Assembly (NCBI RefSeq): GCF_001619585.1
Contig: NZ_LQNT01000011.1
Span: 310,001 to 374,000 of the forward strand
Direction of reading: 5' to 3'
Source of the DNA: Bhargavaea cecembensis
Lineage (GTDB): Bacteria > Bacillota > Bacilli > Bacillales_A > Planococcaceae
DNA: 64,000 bases
In this document: positions 8,082 through 16,223 of the stretch, one piece after another
How positions within the stretch are numbered: the stretch's first letter is position 1
How the letters are laid out: every line of letters begins with the position of its first letter
Made by a program: the position numbers and the translations under genes
Notes under the pieces: generated by a model
The model's database searches: none
What the model saw: only the letters and a program-made list of their open reading frames with translations
Told to the model about the DNA's origin: nothing

Positions 8082-8915
8082 TCATGTCCCCTGATTGCCC
8101 GGATTCCTGAGCCTTTCGATATGCAGTGCAATATATGCCAACTCCGGCTCCGGTATTTCTATTTCGTGCAGCCGCCTGCTTTCCGCCGCCATCACTTTTG
8201 CACACTGGTAGGATTCCGAGTAACGGGAGCGGATCAGCTCCGCCATCTCTTTGTCCAGTGTATGGGCATCATACCGGCCGAGGTTGGCGACGGAGTGCTG
8301 AAGATGCGTTACGAGCCTTTGGTAGGAGATGTCGTCCTCTTCGATCTCCGTCTGCAGGCAGCCCCGGATCGAGCGCAGCATGTCACGGACGATCGTCGCC
8401 TGGCGGATTGTGTCGTTCAGGTTGCCGCCGTGCGGCTTCATCGTATGAAGATGAAGCGCAATAAACCCTGCCTCGTCGACGGGCATCTCCACGCCGAGCG
8501 TATCGCGGATATGGCCGATCCCCCACAGCCCGATGCCGTACTCCTTCGGGTACAGGAGGCGGATCTCCCCGAGCAGCTTGTTGTGCACGTGGATGCCGTC
8601 CTTCGTCCGTTCGATGGCGAACGACAGGTGGTCTGTCAAAACGAGATGGATGTGCTCGTTCAGCTTGGTTCCAAGCGTTTTCTCCGCCCGCGAGATGATC
8701 GCTTCCGACACCGTGAAATGCTCCTCCGGAATCCGCCCGAGCAGCTGGCCGAGCTGCTCGTTCTCCGTCATGACGAACACCTTCTCGATCTTGTCGGCCG
8801 GGACGGGATCATTGCGCTTCTTGCCGAAGGCGACTCCAGCCCCGACCACGACCTTTTCCCGGTCTCTGTCACGGACAATGACCGCATTGTTATTGAGGAT
8901 TTTGCTGATTTTCAT
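8082..8915 (-). CDS. glcT: BglG/GlcT-family transcription antiterminator
   Basis: 277 residues: co-antiterminator RNA-binding domain at 1-55 (MKISKILNNNAVIV) and two PTS regulation domains, PRD1 ~65-170 with His in TDHLSFA (~95) and LHLHTMK (~156), PRD2 ~175-277 with His in HLQHSV and ALHIERLR. The protein binds a RAT hairpin and prevents termination when sugar is present; PTS phosphorylation of PRD histidines controls it. A canonical RAT lies upstream of crr in its own operon (9531-9560), so autoregulation is likely. Confidence 0.9.
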   Translation of the reverse strand: MKISKILNNNAVIVRDRDREKVVVGAGVAFGKKRNDPVPADKIEKVFVMTENEQLGQLLGRIPEEHFTVSEAIISRAEKTLGTKLNEHIHLVLTDHLSFAIERTKDGIHVHNKLLGEIRLLYPKEYGIGLWGIGHIRDTLGVEMPVDEAGFIALHLHTMKPHGGNLNDTIRQATIVRDMLRSIRGCLQTEIEEDDISYQRLVTHLQHSVANLGRYDAHTLDKEMAELIRSRYSESYQCAKVMAAESRRLHEIEIPEPELAYIALHIERLRNPGNQGT

Positions 8916-8944
8916 CGGACTCCTCCTCCCTTCGGGCAGCCGGG

Positions 8945-9433
8945 TCAGCCGGCGGTCACCGTCAGGACCAATGTCTCCCCTGCCGTGCAGGTGCCTTCGG
9001 CTTCCGGCCGGACCGTCTTTCCTTCCCCGTTCGTCACGACAATCGGCGTAACCGTGCTTTTGGCGTTTTCTCCAAGATACGTCCAGTCCGCTTCAATCAA
9101 TGGCTGTCCGGCTGTCACTTTGTCATCCTGCCGTACCAGGACATTGAACCCTTCCCCTTTGAGCGCGACCGTATCCAATCCGATATGGATCAGGTATTCG
9201 GTTCCCTGGGCCGAACGAATGCCAATCGCATGGCCCGTGTCTGCGACCATCACGACCGTTCCGTCGACCGGCGCCACAACGCTCCCCGAATCCGGCATGA
9301 CAGCGATTCCCTCGCCCATCATCTTGCCGCTGAATACCGGGTCAGGCACTTGGTCAATCGGCATGAGCTGACCCGAAACCGGAGCCACGACTTTTTCTTC
9401 CTTGTCTTTTTTCTTGAACAGATTGGATAGCAT
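8945..9433 (-). CDS. crr: PTS EIIA, glucose family (Crr-like)
   Basis: 162-residue stand-alone EIIA(Glc). Catalytic histidines are visible: H83 in TEYLIHIGLDTV and its partner H68 in ADTGHAIGI. ATG at 9433 is chosen because AAAGGTGG ends nine bases upstream; a GTG two codons earlier is too close. First gene of the PTS operon, behind a leader with RAT and terminator. Donates phosphate to the EIICB encoded two genes later. Confidence 0.92.
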   Translation of the reverse strand: MLSNLFKKKDKEEKVVAPVSGQLMPIDQVPDPVFSGKMMGEGIAVMPDSGSVVAPVDGTVVMVADTGHAIGIRSAQGTEYLIHIGLDTVALKGEGFNVLVRQDDKVTAGQPLIEADWTYLGENAKSTVTPIVVTNGEGKTVRPEAEGTCTAGETLVLTVTAG

Positions 9434-9484
9434 CCGCACATTCCACCTTTCGGGTTTTTGTCACTGGCGCGGTCCGGTTGATGC

Positions 9485-9541
9485 AAAAAGGCATGGGAGC
9501 ATAGCGAAAGCCCGCAGGCTCCGCTCTTGCCCCCATGCCTG
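9485..9541 (-). terminator. conditional terminator in the crr leader
   Basis: Minus-strand stem AGGCATGGGGGCA / TGCTCCCATGCC with a long GC-rich loop and TTTTTG after it. It lies upstream of crr, and its 5' arm is shared with the RAT, so it should form only when the antiterminator is inactive. Confidence 0.88.
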
Positions 9542-9560
9542 ATCGGATCAGTCACATGAG
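9531..9560 (-). promoter_or_regulatory. ribonucleic antiterminator (RAT) for GlcT-type protein
   Basis: The 30 bases read CTCATGTGACTGATCCGATC followed by AGGCATGGGG on the minus strand, closely matching the B. subtilis ptsG RAT as I recall it (GTTACTGATTCGATCAGGCATGA). Its 3' part overlaps the terminator's 5' arm, the standard arrangement for mutually exclusive folding. Confidence 0.88.
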
Positions 9561-9582
9561 ACCGCTGTGAATTTATGGGTTC

Positions 9583-9626
9583 AGAATACCATAGATAAGT
9601 AGACATATCAATAAAGCGTTTACATT
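9583..9626 (-). promoter_or_regulatory. SigA promoter with cre box for the PTS operon
   Basis: Minus strand: -35 TTGATA (9611-9606), 17-base spacer, -10 TATTCT (9588-9583). Overlapping the -35 is a cre-like ATGTAAACGCTTTATT (9626-9611), 14 of 16 positions of the CcpA consensus. Transcription would begin near 9576, just before the RAT. The rest of 9627-9752 shows no gene. Confidence 0.7.
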
Positions 9627-9752
9627 TTTTGTGGAAATTCGCCTCATTGCGCGGCGGCTTTGAGTAAATATTGACGATGTTAAATGAGATGGTTGACCAT
9701 CTCCATTGAAACGTAGATTAGCTTCAACAAAACGTTGATGATCCGCCGGCAA

Positions 9753-9784
9753 ACAAAACACGCCCCGGCCGTAGCCGGGACGTG
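9753..9784 (-). terminator. terminator after fni
   Basis: Minus-strand stem ACGTCCCGGC / GGCCGGGGCGT with loop TAC, followed by GTTTTG; directly after the IPP isomerase stop codon. Confidence 0.8.
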
Positions 9785-9787
9785 AAG

Positions 9788-10822
9788 TCATAAGCCTTTT
9801 CTCACCAGGCGAGTCGTATCCTTCAGTTCGCGCAGATTCGACGCGCCGATACCGAACATCGCCATGCGCAGTTCCATCTCCCGCACGGCCATCGACTCCA
9901 GCACGTCTTCTGTGCTTTGTGTCGCTTCCTTCAGGATCGAGCGGCCGAACCCGACAAAGTCCGCGCCGAGCGCCAGCGCTTTTGCGGCGTCAAGGCCCGT
10001 CCTCATGCCGCCGCTTGCGACAAGCGGCCGGCCGCCGATTTCCGGACGAACCATCCGGACCGAGTCGGCAGTCGGAATGCCCCAGTCACTGAACGCCTCT
10101 GCCGCAGCACGGCGCACCGGATCCTTGGACCGGAACTTTTCCACCTGGCTCCAAGACGTGCCGCCGGCGCCCGCAACGTCGACGAACGCGATGCCAGCAT
10201 CCGTCAGCCGCCGGGCTGTTTCCCCGTCGATGCCCCAGCCGACTTCCTTGACCCCGACCGGAACACCGAGCTCCGCGCAGAGCGACTCGATTTTCCAAAG
10301 GAGTTCCCTGAAGTTCGTGTCGCCCCCGTCCTGGATCACTTCCTGGATGCTGTTCAGGTGAAGGACGAGCATGTCGGCCTCTGTGAGCTCGACGATTCGC
10401 CTGCATTCATCGACGCCGTATCCGTAGTTGAACTGGACGGCGCCGATGTTCGCGATAATCGGCACGCTTGGTGCGTACCGGCGCATAAGAAACGAGGGCG
10501 GATGACCGTCACTGTCGAGGAGCGCCCTTGTCGATCCCAGCGCCAGCGCCCAGCCGCGTTCCTCGGCCGCCTCTGCCAGATTCCGGTTGATGGTCTCGGC
10601 GAGCGCCGTCCCGCCCGTCATCGAACTGATCAGAAACGGCGTCCTGCAGGAGTGCCCGAGAAACTCGGTCTGTGTTGAAATCTCTTCAAAGTCGATTTCG
10701 GGAAGGGCATTATGGATGAAGGTGTACGACTCAAAACCGGTCGTAATCGCATCACCCGTGACTTTTTCATTTAGTGTGATCTGGATATGTTCGGACTTTC
10801 TCTGTTCAATCGAGCCGGCCAT
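9788..10822 (-). CDS. fni: type 2 isopentenyl-diphosphate delta-isomerase
   Basis: FMN-dependent enzyme that interconverts IPP and DMAPP, supplying precursors for the carotenoids encoded nearby. 344 residues. Seen: RKSEHI start motif, ISSMTGGT (~65-72), FNYGYG, HLNSIQEVIQDGGDTNF (typically HxNxxQE), GVKEVGWGI, and FMN phosphate-binding VASGGMRTGLDAAKALALGA. ATG at 10822 is taken since AAGGCGG lies eight bases upstream; GTG 10831 would overlap it. Lies 45 bases downstream of the prenyl-synthase-like gene on the same strand. Confidence 0.94.
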   Translation of the reverse strand: MAGSIEQRKSEHIQITLNEKVTGDAITTGFESYTFIHNALPEIDFEEISTQTEFLGHSCRTPFLISSMTGGTALAETINRNLAEAAEERGWALALGSTRALLDSDGHPPSFLMRRYAPSVPIIANIGAVQFNYGYGVDECRRIVELTEADMLVLHLNSIQEVIQDGGDTNFRELLWKIESLCAELGVPVGVKEVGWGIDGETARRLTDAGIAFVDVAGAGGTSWSQVEKFRSKDPVRRAAAEAFSDWGIPTADSVRMVRPEIGGRPLVASGGMRTGLDAAKALALGADFVGFGRSILKEATQSTEDVLESMAVREMELRMAMFGIGASNLRELKDTTRLVRKGL

Positions 10823-10866
10823 CGCCAACACCGCCTTCTGTCTTTGCTGTACCGGTTCCGGAGGTG

Positions 10867-11679
10867 TCAGTCTACGCTGACCTCTTCGACCGTCCGGACC
10901 ACTTCGTCCCGTGACATCTTCTCGCGCCCGTCCTTCAGCGCGCCGAGTGTCTTGTGGGCAAGGGCCAGCGGCAGGCGGCAGAACAGGATGACGCTCTTCG
11001 TGCTGAGCGCTTTCATATATTGGTCCGCCTTCGCGAGATTGTCTTCCGCGTAGCCGAACAGGTCATCGCGCGTCCATCCGTCCGGCACGAAACGGACACC
11101 GCGCTCGTCCATGTCTTCCTTTTCATTGCGCAGGATGTTGACCGCCTGGAGGCCCCGGCCATAGCCGATCGCGAGCTCGCGGTCCGTTTTCTCACCCGCA
11201 TAATGTCCCCAGAGATCAGACAGCAGTACCCCGACGAGCCCTGCCACGTAGTACGTGTAATCATCCAAGTCTTCCCGGGTACGGATTCTCCAGCCTGCCT
11301 TTGCCCACTTTGCCATGCCCTCGGACATTTCCCGCGCCGCATCCGCAATACGCGGCCGCACATCATCCGGGCAGGCCTCCATCCAGTCGGCTAGCCTGAG
11401 CGTCACTTCGGGCATCCGTTCCCTGACCGGACTGAGGATTCCGAGGTAGCGCTCGTTGTCGAACGGCTGTGTGAACAGCTCGCTCACCTGCATGAGGAGA
11501 GAGTGCTTGAGGTCGTTGCCCAGCTCCTCGTGATCCTCGATCTCATCGATCGCCCGGAAGACGAGATAGGCGGAGGCGACGGAAGCCTTGAGCTCTTTCT
11601 GCAGAAAAGTAATCGGAATATAAAATGTCCGGCTTGTTTCTTTCAGTACTCGCATCGCATCTTTTGGAAACCCACTCAT
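10867..11679 (-). CDS. squalene/phytoene synthase family protein, YisP-like
   Basis: 270-residue trans-prenyl-transferase fold. First Asp-rich motif is intact (D45-EIE-D49 in RAIDEIEDH). The second, normally NxxRDxxxD, reads N181-ILR-N185-EKE-D189, with Asn in place of the first Asp. Overall resemblance (SRTFYIPITFL, YTYYVAGLVGVLLSD, GVRFVPDGWTRDD) is to the B. subtilis YisP group, in which loss of this motif goes with failure to condense two FPP. So a farnesol-releasing or other diphosphate-directed role is more likely than squalene synthesis. Distinct from crtM at 16224. Upstream of, and probably co-transcribed with, fni. Confidence 0.82.
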   Translation of the reverse strand: MSGFPKDAMRVLKETSRTFYIPITFLQKELKASVASAYLVFRAIDEIEDHEELGNDLKHSLLMQVSELFTQPFDNERYLGILSPVRERMPEVTLRLADWMEACPDDVRPRIADAAREMSEGMAKWAKAGWRIRTREDLDDYTYYVAGLVGVLLSDLWGHYAGEKTDRELAIGYGRGLQAVNILRNEKEDMDERGVRFVPDGWTRDDLFGYAEDNLAKADQYMKALSTKSVILFCRLPLALAHKTLGALKDGREKMSRDEVVRTVEEVSVD

Positions 11680-11833
11680 TTTGATCCCGATCCTTCCTCA
11701 TAAAGTGAACTATATACCTTTCATCGTAACTCAATTTTTTCGATAAATACAGCCCGCACTCCTCCCCTCCGGTGTACATTCATTGAAAACTTGGTATCAG
11801 GCCGATAGCATTTGCAGAAAGGAGGCGGCACAG

Positions 11834-12853
11834 ATGGAAGTAAGCATGCTGGACCAGACACAACTTGTGGAAGCGCAGACCCCGGAGGAGGGGTTCGCCG
11901 GTACGGTGGAGGCCGCGCGCCTTGCAGAACAACTCGGTTTCCGGCGGTTCTGGGTGTCGGAGCATCACAGTTCCGACACAATTGCCGGATCTTCTCCCGA
12001 GATTCTTGCAGCACACCTGCTGGCGGCGACAAAGACGATCCGCGTCGGAACGGGAGGGGTCATGCTGACACACTATGCACCGTATAAAGTGGCGGAAAAT
12101 TTCCGGGTGATGAGCGCGCTTGCCCCCGGCCGTGTCGACCTTGGCGTCGGCAAGGCACCCGGCGGTACGCACCTGCCGACCATCGCGCTCCAGGGCGGCA
12201 GGGCGCTTACGGACGCAAAGCCCCGCAACAAGGAACGGTTCTCGGAGATGGTCGATGAACTGATTGAATATCTGGAAGACCATCTTCCGGAAAGCCATCC
12301 GATGAGCGGCTATCTGAAGGCCTCCCCCGCTGTCTCCCAAAAACCGCTTCCCTGGATCCTCGGAACCGGCCCATCCTCCGCCCGGCTTGCCGCCGAGCGC
12401 GGCCTGCCGTATGCCTTTGCCCGTTTCATCAATTCTGAACGGGAGGAGATGCGGGAAACGATCCGCCTATACCGGGAAAGTTTCCGCCCTTCCGCCTTTT
12501 CAGAGGAGCCGTACGCCCTTGTCGCCTCCCGGGTATTTGCAGCCGATACTGACGATGAAGCGGCATGGATTGCACGGAGTGCGGCCCATGTCCAGTTCGG
12601 CTTCCACCGCGGTCTCCAAGGTCGCCTGCCGGACCCCTCAAAAGCGCTCACCGAGATTGTGACGGAAAAGGAAATTCAGGAGGTCCGGGACATCTACGCC
12701 ACATATATGATCGGTTCTAAAGAAACTCTCAGCCGCCAAATGGATGAATTATCCACGTACGGGGCAGATGAAATCATGGCAATCACCCCTGTGTTCAGTC
12801 CGGAAAGCAAAGAAAATTCGATGGCCGTACTTAAGAAAGCTGCGCAGCGCTGA
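11834..12853 (+). CDS. LLM-class flavin-dependent oxidoreductase
   Basis: 339-residue bacterial-luciferase-like monooxygenase fold. Seen: VSEHHSSDTIAGSSPEILAAHLLAATKTIRVGTGGVML (residues ~40-80 region), the MsnO8-type family signature, and GTGPSSARLAAERGLPYAFA. Uses FMNH2; substrate unknown. ATG at 11834 follows AAAGGAGGCGG at good distance; an upstream in-frame ATG at 11783 has none. Divergent from the YisP-like gene, with a 154-base shared upstream region. Confidence 0.85.
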   Translation: MEVSMLDQTQLVEAQTPEEGFAGTVEAARLAEQLGFRRFWVSEHHSSDTIAGSSPEILAAHLLAATKTIRVGTGGVMLTHYAPYKVAENFRVMSALAPGRVDLGVGKAPGGTHLPTIALQGGRALTDAKPRNKERFSEMVDELIEYLEDHLPESHPMSGYLKASPAVSQKPLPWILGTGPSSARLAAERGLPYAFARFINSEREEMRETIRLYRESFRPSAFSEEPYALVASRVFAADTDDEAAWIARSAAHVQFGFHRGLQGRLPDPSKALTEIVTEKEIQEVRDIYATYMIGSKETLSRQMDELSTYGADEIMAITPVFSPESKENSMAVLKKAAQR

Positions 12854-13004
12854 CCGTAGCATCCGACAAATTTCCCGGGAAATAGACCGGGCCGTGGTGA
12901 GAAAATTGGCGGATTCCGGACCCTTTCTCATTTTCATTCAGGTTATTTCCTGCGATACGGGGAATAGAGTACAAACCCAATGAATGGAAAAGGAGTGTGG
13001 AATC

Positions 13005-13439
13005 ATGCTGAAACTGGAAACGGACCTTCAGGGAAAACAGGCCCGGTTTGGCGATATTTATCCGATCCTGCAAGAAAAAAATCTTACGCTCGGCGGGAAC
13101 TGGGATTATGACGAGGCGATTTTCGACGGGATCCTATACAAGGAAGGCCCTGAGACCATTTATCTCCGAATCCCGTTTGACGTCACCTCCGGCATGCTGG
13201 AAGATCCCGACACACAGATCGTGTTCGGCCAGCCGTTTGTCCTAAAACATGTAGCCAATGTCGGCCTCGACCACGAAGGGGATGATCTGCTTGCAACAAC
13301 GGGCCTCAACCAGTTTCAGAGCCCCGAAGAAAAGGATGGCCCGATCCGCCGCAAGTCCCATTGGGAAGAAGAAGGCGAGCGGGTCGTACAGGGCATTGTC
13401 GAAAGTTTTCCGCTCCTGGACGAACGGAATATCGGCTGA
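13005..13439 (+). CDS. yugN: YugN-like family protein
   Basis: 144-residue cytoplasmic protein matching the YugN family: LGGNWDYDEAIFDG, YLRIPFDVTSG, VFGQPFVLKHVANVGLDH and NQFQSPEEKDG appear in order. Function of the family is not known. ATG at 13005 has AAAGGAG nine bases upstream; an ATG at 12984 lacks one. Single gene ending in a strong terminator. The 150 bases before it hold a perfect TTTCCCGGGAAA palindrome (about 12873) and nothing else obvious. Confidence 0.8.
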   Translation: MLKLETDLQGKQARFGDIYPILQEKNLTLGGNWDYDEAIFDGILYKEGPETIYLRIPFDVTSGMLEDPDTQIVFGQPFVLKHVANVGLDHEGDDLLATTGLNQFQSPEEKDGPIRRKSHWEEEGERVVQGIVESFPLLDERNIG

Positions 13440-13450
13440 CGCCAAAAAAC

Positions 13451-13492
13451 AAAAGAAACCGGCATGGGTACAACCCGTGCCGGTTCTTTTTT
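13451..13492. terminator. bidirectional terminator between yugN and the MerR/B12 regulator
   Basis: Stem AAAAGAAACCGGCATGGGT / ACCCGTGCCGGTTCTTTTTT, small loop; serves both convergent genes. Confidence 0.92.
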
Positions 13493-13515
13493 ATAAGTGT
13501 AAGATGATTCCGTTG

Positions 13516-14415
13516 TCACGCCGGGGCATTGGTACCCAGGTCGCGCATCACCTGCCCGATATCATCAGTCACGCGGATATGATGCGGCTTTCCGGCTGCC
13601 GCAGCAAGCAAGGCCCCCGTCCCGCCGGCATAAAAGCGGGTCTCCGGATGTTTGCCCGCAAAGCGGTCGAGCTGTTCCAGCAGATCCGGATGACGGAGGA
13701 ATGGTGCCGTGGTGGATGCAGACAAAAGGACCGCATCAGGCGTCAGTTGCTGCACAATCGACTCGATTGCGCCTGGCGCGGGTGAAGCTCCGACCAGATG
13801 CGTCCTGTATCCCTTCATCATCGCCTTCAGCAAAATGAGATGGACCGGCAGTTCATGCCGCTCCTCCGGGAAACAGGCGCCGATGATAAGCGGAGCACCG
13901 GGAGCGGGGCTGACATTCCGCCGGATATTGACGAGCAGGTCACGGACAATGAGGCTGGAAACAGACTCTTGGTACTCTCCCCATTCTCCCTGCTCCCACA
14001 AGCCGCCGACCTGTTTCAGGAACGGGATGACCACTTTATCCAGAAAACGTGCCAGCCCGAGTTCGCTGTGCGCCTGCCGGAGAACCCTCTCCAGTTCGGC
14101 CTCCTTGCACTGCTCTCCATGACCGATCAGTTGCCGGACATACAGGCCGGCTCCGCTTTCCCGCTCCTGCGGCACGTCGGTCCGCTCTTCAGCAATTGCC
14201 AGTTCCGCAGCCCGCTTCAGCGGATGCCCCTCTTTTCGCAAGGCCTGCACCTTCAGCAGCCGGCGGATCTCTTCCTCACCGTATACGCGGTATCCGTTTC
14301 CCTTCCTGACCGGGCGGACGACGCCGTACCGGTCTTCCCATTTCCGGATGACCTGTTCGGAAAGGCCGGTGATCCGTGCAACGTCCTTAATGTAATAGCC
14401 CTCCGTTTCCTTCAT
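13516..14415 (-). CDS. MerR-type regulator with B12-binding domain, CarH/LitR-like
   Basis: 299 residues: MerR winged HTH at 7-75 (YYIKDVARITGLSEQVIRKWEDRYG, NGYRVYGEEEIRRL), helical cap domain ~90-165 and cobalamin-binding Rossmann domain ~173-295. The lower-ligand motif is ExxH-like (PEERH, H187). The cap keeps W140-x9-E150 of the CarH W-x9-E-H photoreceptor signature, but the final His is Ser151. Known CarH/LitR proteins repress carotenoid genes in the dark using adenosylcobalamin. This gene is divergent from crtN, which supports such a role. ATG 14415 has GAAGGAGG upstream. Confidence 0.85.
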   Translation of the reverse strand: MKETEGYYIKDVARITGLSEQVIRKWEDRYGVVRPVRKGNGYRVYGEEEIRRLLKVQALRKEGHPLKRAAELAIAEERTDVPQERESGAGLYVRQLIGHGEQCKEAELERVLRQAHSELGLARFLDKVVIPFLKQVGGLWEQGEWGEYQESVSSLIVRDLLVNIRRNVSPAPGAPLIIGACFPEERHELPVHLILLKAMMKGYRTHLVGASPAPGAIESIVQQLTPDAVLLSASTTAPFLRHPDLLEQLDRFAGKHPETRFYAGGTGALLAAAAGKPHHIRVTDDIGQVMRDLGTNAPA

Positions 14416-14452
14416 TGCGCCGCCTCCTTCACTGTCAGAATTCCTCATCTAC

Positions 14453-14594
14453 ATTATACATCACCCCAGCTAAACCTTATACAAGTTTAGGCCTTTTACT
14501 CCAAGGGAAGACAACACAAAACGCCAATTCGTTGATTTTTTTATATTATTTCGCTTTAGTTGTACATAGTTTAAACCAAAACATTGTACAACTA
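14453..14594. promoter_or_regulatory. shared regulatory region of the MerR/B12 gene and the crt operon
   Basis: Heptamer TTRTACA occurs at 14454, 14477, 14560 and 14584, i.e. two pairs with 23- and 24-base spacing, one pair near each gene. The right pair is embedded in a perfect 10-bp inverted repeat, TAGTTGTACA (14557-14566) and TGTACAACTA (14585-14594). On the minus strand a -10 TATAAT (14458-14453) for the regulator gene overlaps the first heptamer. Binding of the CarH-like protein is inferred. Confidence 0.5.
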
Positions 14595-14631
14595 TCCAAA
14601 CTCTGACCTTTTACCTGAGAGGAGCAAGACC

Positions 14632-16200
14632 ATGAGCAAACATGTCATCGTCATCGGCGCCGGAGTGGCCGGCCTGGCCAGCGCCATCCGCCTGCAGCAC
14701 GCCGGCTACCAGGTCGAAATCTATGAGAAGGAAGCCCTTCCCGGCGGCAAGATGCACAAAGTCGAACAGGACGGGTTCTCCTTCGACCTGGGCCCCACCA
14801 TCGTCATGATGCCCGAACTGTACAGAGAAATTTTCGAGCTGGCAGGCAGGGATCCGGATGATTACATCCCGATGGAACGGCTTGATCCGATGTATTCCGT
14901 CTTTTTCGGAAATGGACCGGAAGACCGTTACGATATCTCTTCCGATCTTGTCGAGCTGACGAAGACACTTGAATCCATCAGCGAAGAAGATGCGGAAGGT
15001 TTCCTTACCTACCTGAAAGAGATCTATGAGCGGTTCACGGTGGCAAAAAACCACTTTATTCAGCGCCCGTTCCGCAATGCTTCCGACTTCTACAACCCGT
15101 CCACCCTGCGCCAGGCGCTCAAGCTGAAAACCTTCGACAGCGCAGACAAGTTCATCGGAAAGTATATCAAGAATGAGCGGCTCAAGCAGATGATCAGCTT
15201 CCAAACATTATACATAGGTGTGTCCCCCTATAACGGACCTTCCCTTTATACGATGATTCCGATGATTGAATTCCTGTACGGTGTCTGGTTCATCAAAGGG
15301 GGCATGTACACGATGGCATCCGCCATGGAGCGCCTTTTCCTGGAGCTCGGCGGCAAGATCCATTATGAATCCCCCGCGGAAGACATTCTGATCCGCAACG
15401 GCCGCGCCGTGGGCATCCGGACAGGCGGCCGGGAGATGCGTGCGGATTTTGTCGTCTGCAACGCGGATTTCCCTTATGCCATGAAGCATCTGGTGCTCGA
15501 CCCGGCAGCCAAAGGCAAATATACCGACAAGAAAATCGACAAGATGAAATACTCCTGTTCCTGCTTCCTCATGTATCTCGGGATGGACCGGAAATATGAC
15601 GAAGTCGACAACGTCCACAATTTCGTCTTTAGCCAGGACCTGAACGCCAATCTCGAGGCCATCTTCTCCGGCGACCGGATGGACGACCCCTCCTTCTACG
15701 TCTATATCGGGTCGAAGCTGGACCCTTCGATGGCACCGGAAGGAAAGGACGGGTTGTATATCCTCGTACCCGTGTCCGACCGTTCCGCCTCCAGCTATGA
15801 GTGGGACCGGGGAACGATCGATCATTACCGCAGCCGCGTCTTTGAAAAACTGAAGGAAATCCCGGAGTTCGGCGACATCGAAACCCACATCGTTTCCGAA
15901 TCCTACATGACCCCTCCTGATTTCGAGAAACGGTTTAACGCCTATAATGGGGCCTGTTTCGGGCTGCGGCCGAATCTCGCGCAGAGCAACCATCTCCGAC
16001 CGCAGAGCAAGGCCAAACACTGTGAAAACCTTTACTTCACGGGAAGCAGCACGCATCCCGGCGCCGGAGTTCCGATCGTCCTGCTGTCGGCCAAAATCGC
16101 CACGGAGGAACTGATGCTTGATGACCCGGGCACCGTCCCTGAAGCCGCGCGGGAATCCCCGCATCCGGCGGAAGCCGGAACGGATGTGCCGTCCATATGA
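14632..16200 (+). CDS. crtN: dehydrosqualene desaturase CrtN
   Basis: FAD-dependent CrtI-family desaturase that turns 4,4'-diapophytoene into diaponeurosporene. 522 residues. N-terminal dinucleotide fold VIVIGAGVAGLASA (residues 5-18) with YEKEALPGGKMH, and the C-terminal FAD motif LYFTGSSTHPGAGVPIVLLSA. ATG at 14632 follows GAGAGGAG; an earlier ATG at 14584 is inside the operator. First gene of the C30 carotenoid operon; crtM follows with its RBS 10 bases after the stop. A proline-rich acidic tail of ~25 residues is extra. Confidence 0.92.
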   Translation: MSKHVIVIGAGVAGLASAIRLQHAGYQVEIYEKEALPGGKMHKVEQDGFSFDLGPTIVMMPELYREIFELAGRDPDDYIPMERLDPMYSVFFGNGPEDRYDISSDLVELTKTLESISEEDAEGFLTYLKEIYERFTVAKNHFIQRPFRNASDFYNPSTLRQALKLKTFDSADKFIGKYIKNERLKQMISFQTLYIGVSPYNGPSLYTMIPMIEFLYGVWFIKGGMYTMASAMERLFLELGGKIHYESPAEDILIRNGRAVGIRTGGREMRADFVVCNADFPYAMKHLVLDPAAKGKYTDKKIDKMKYSCSCFLMYLGMDRKYDEVDNVHNFVFSQDLNANLEAIFSGDRMDDPSFYVYIGSKLDPSMAPEGKDGLYILVPVSDRSASSYEWDRGTIDHYRSRVFEKLKEIPEFGDIETHIVSESYMTPPDFEKRFNAYNGACFGLRPNLAQSNHLRPQSKAKHCENLYFTGSSTHPGAGVPIVLLSAKIATEELMLDDPGTVPEAARESPHPAEAGTDVPSI

Positions 16201-16223
16201 CCACCCACAAGGAGGAGATCGAC

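Noticed and set aside
9573-9791. 72-residue minus-strand frame after fni
   Set aside because: Covers the terminator and the PTS promoter region; no ribosome site.
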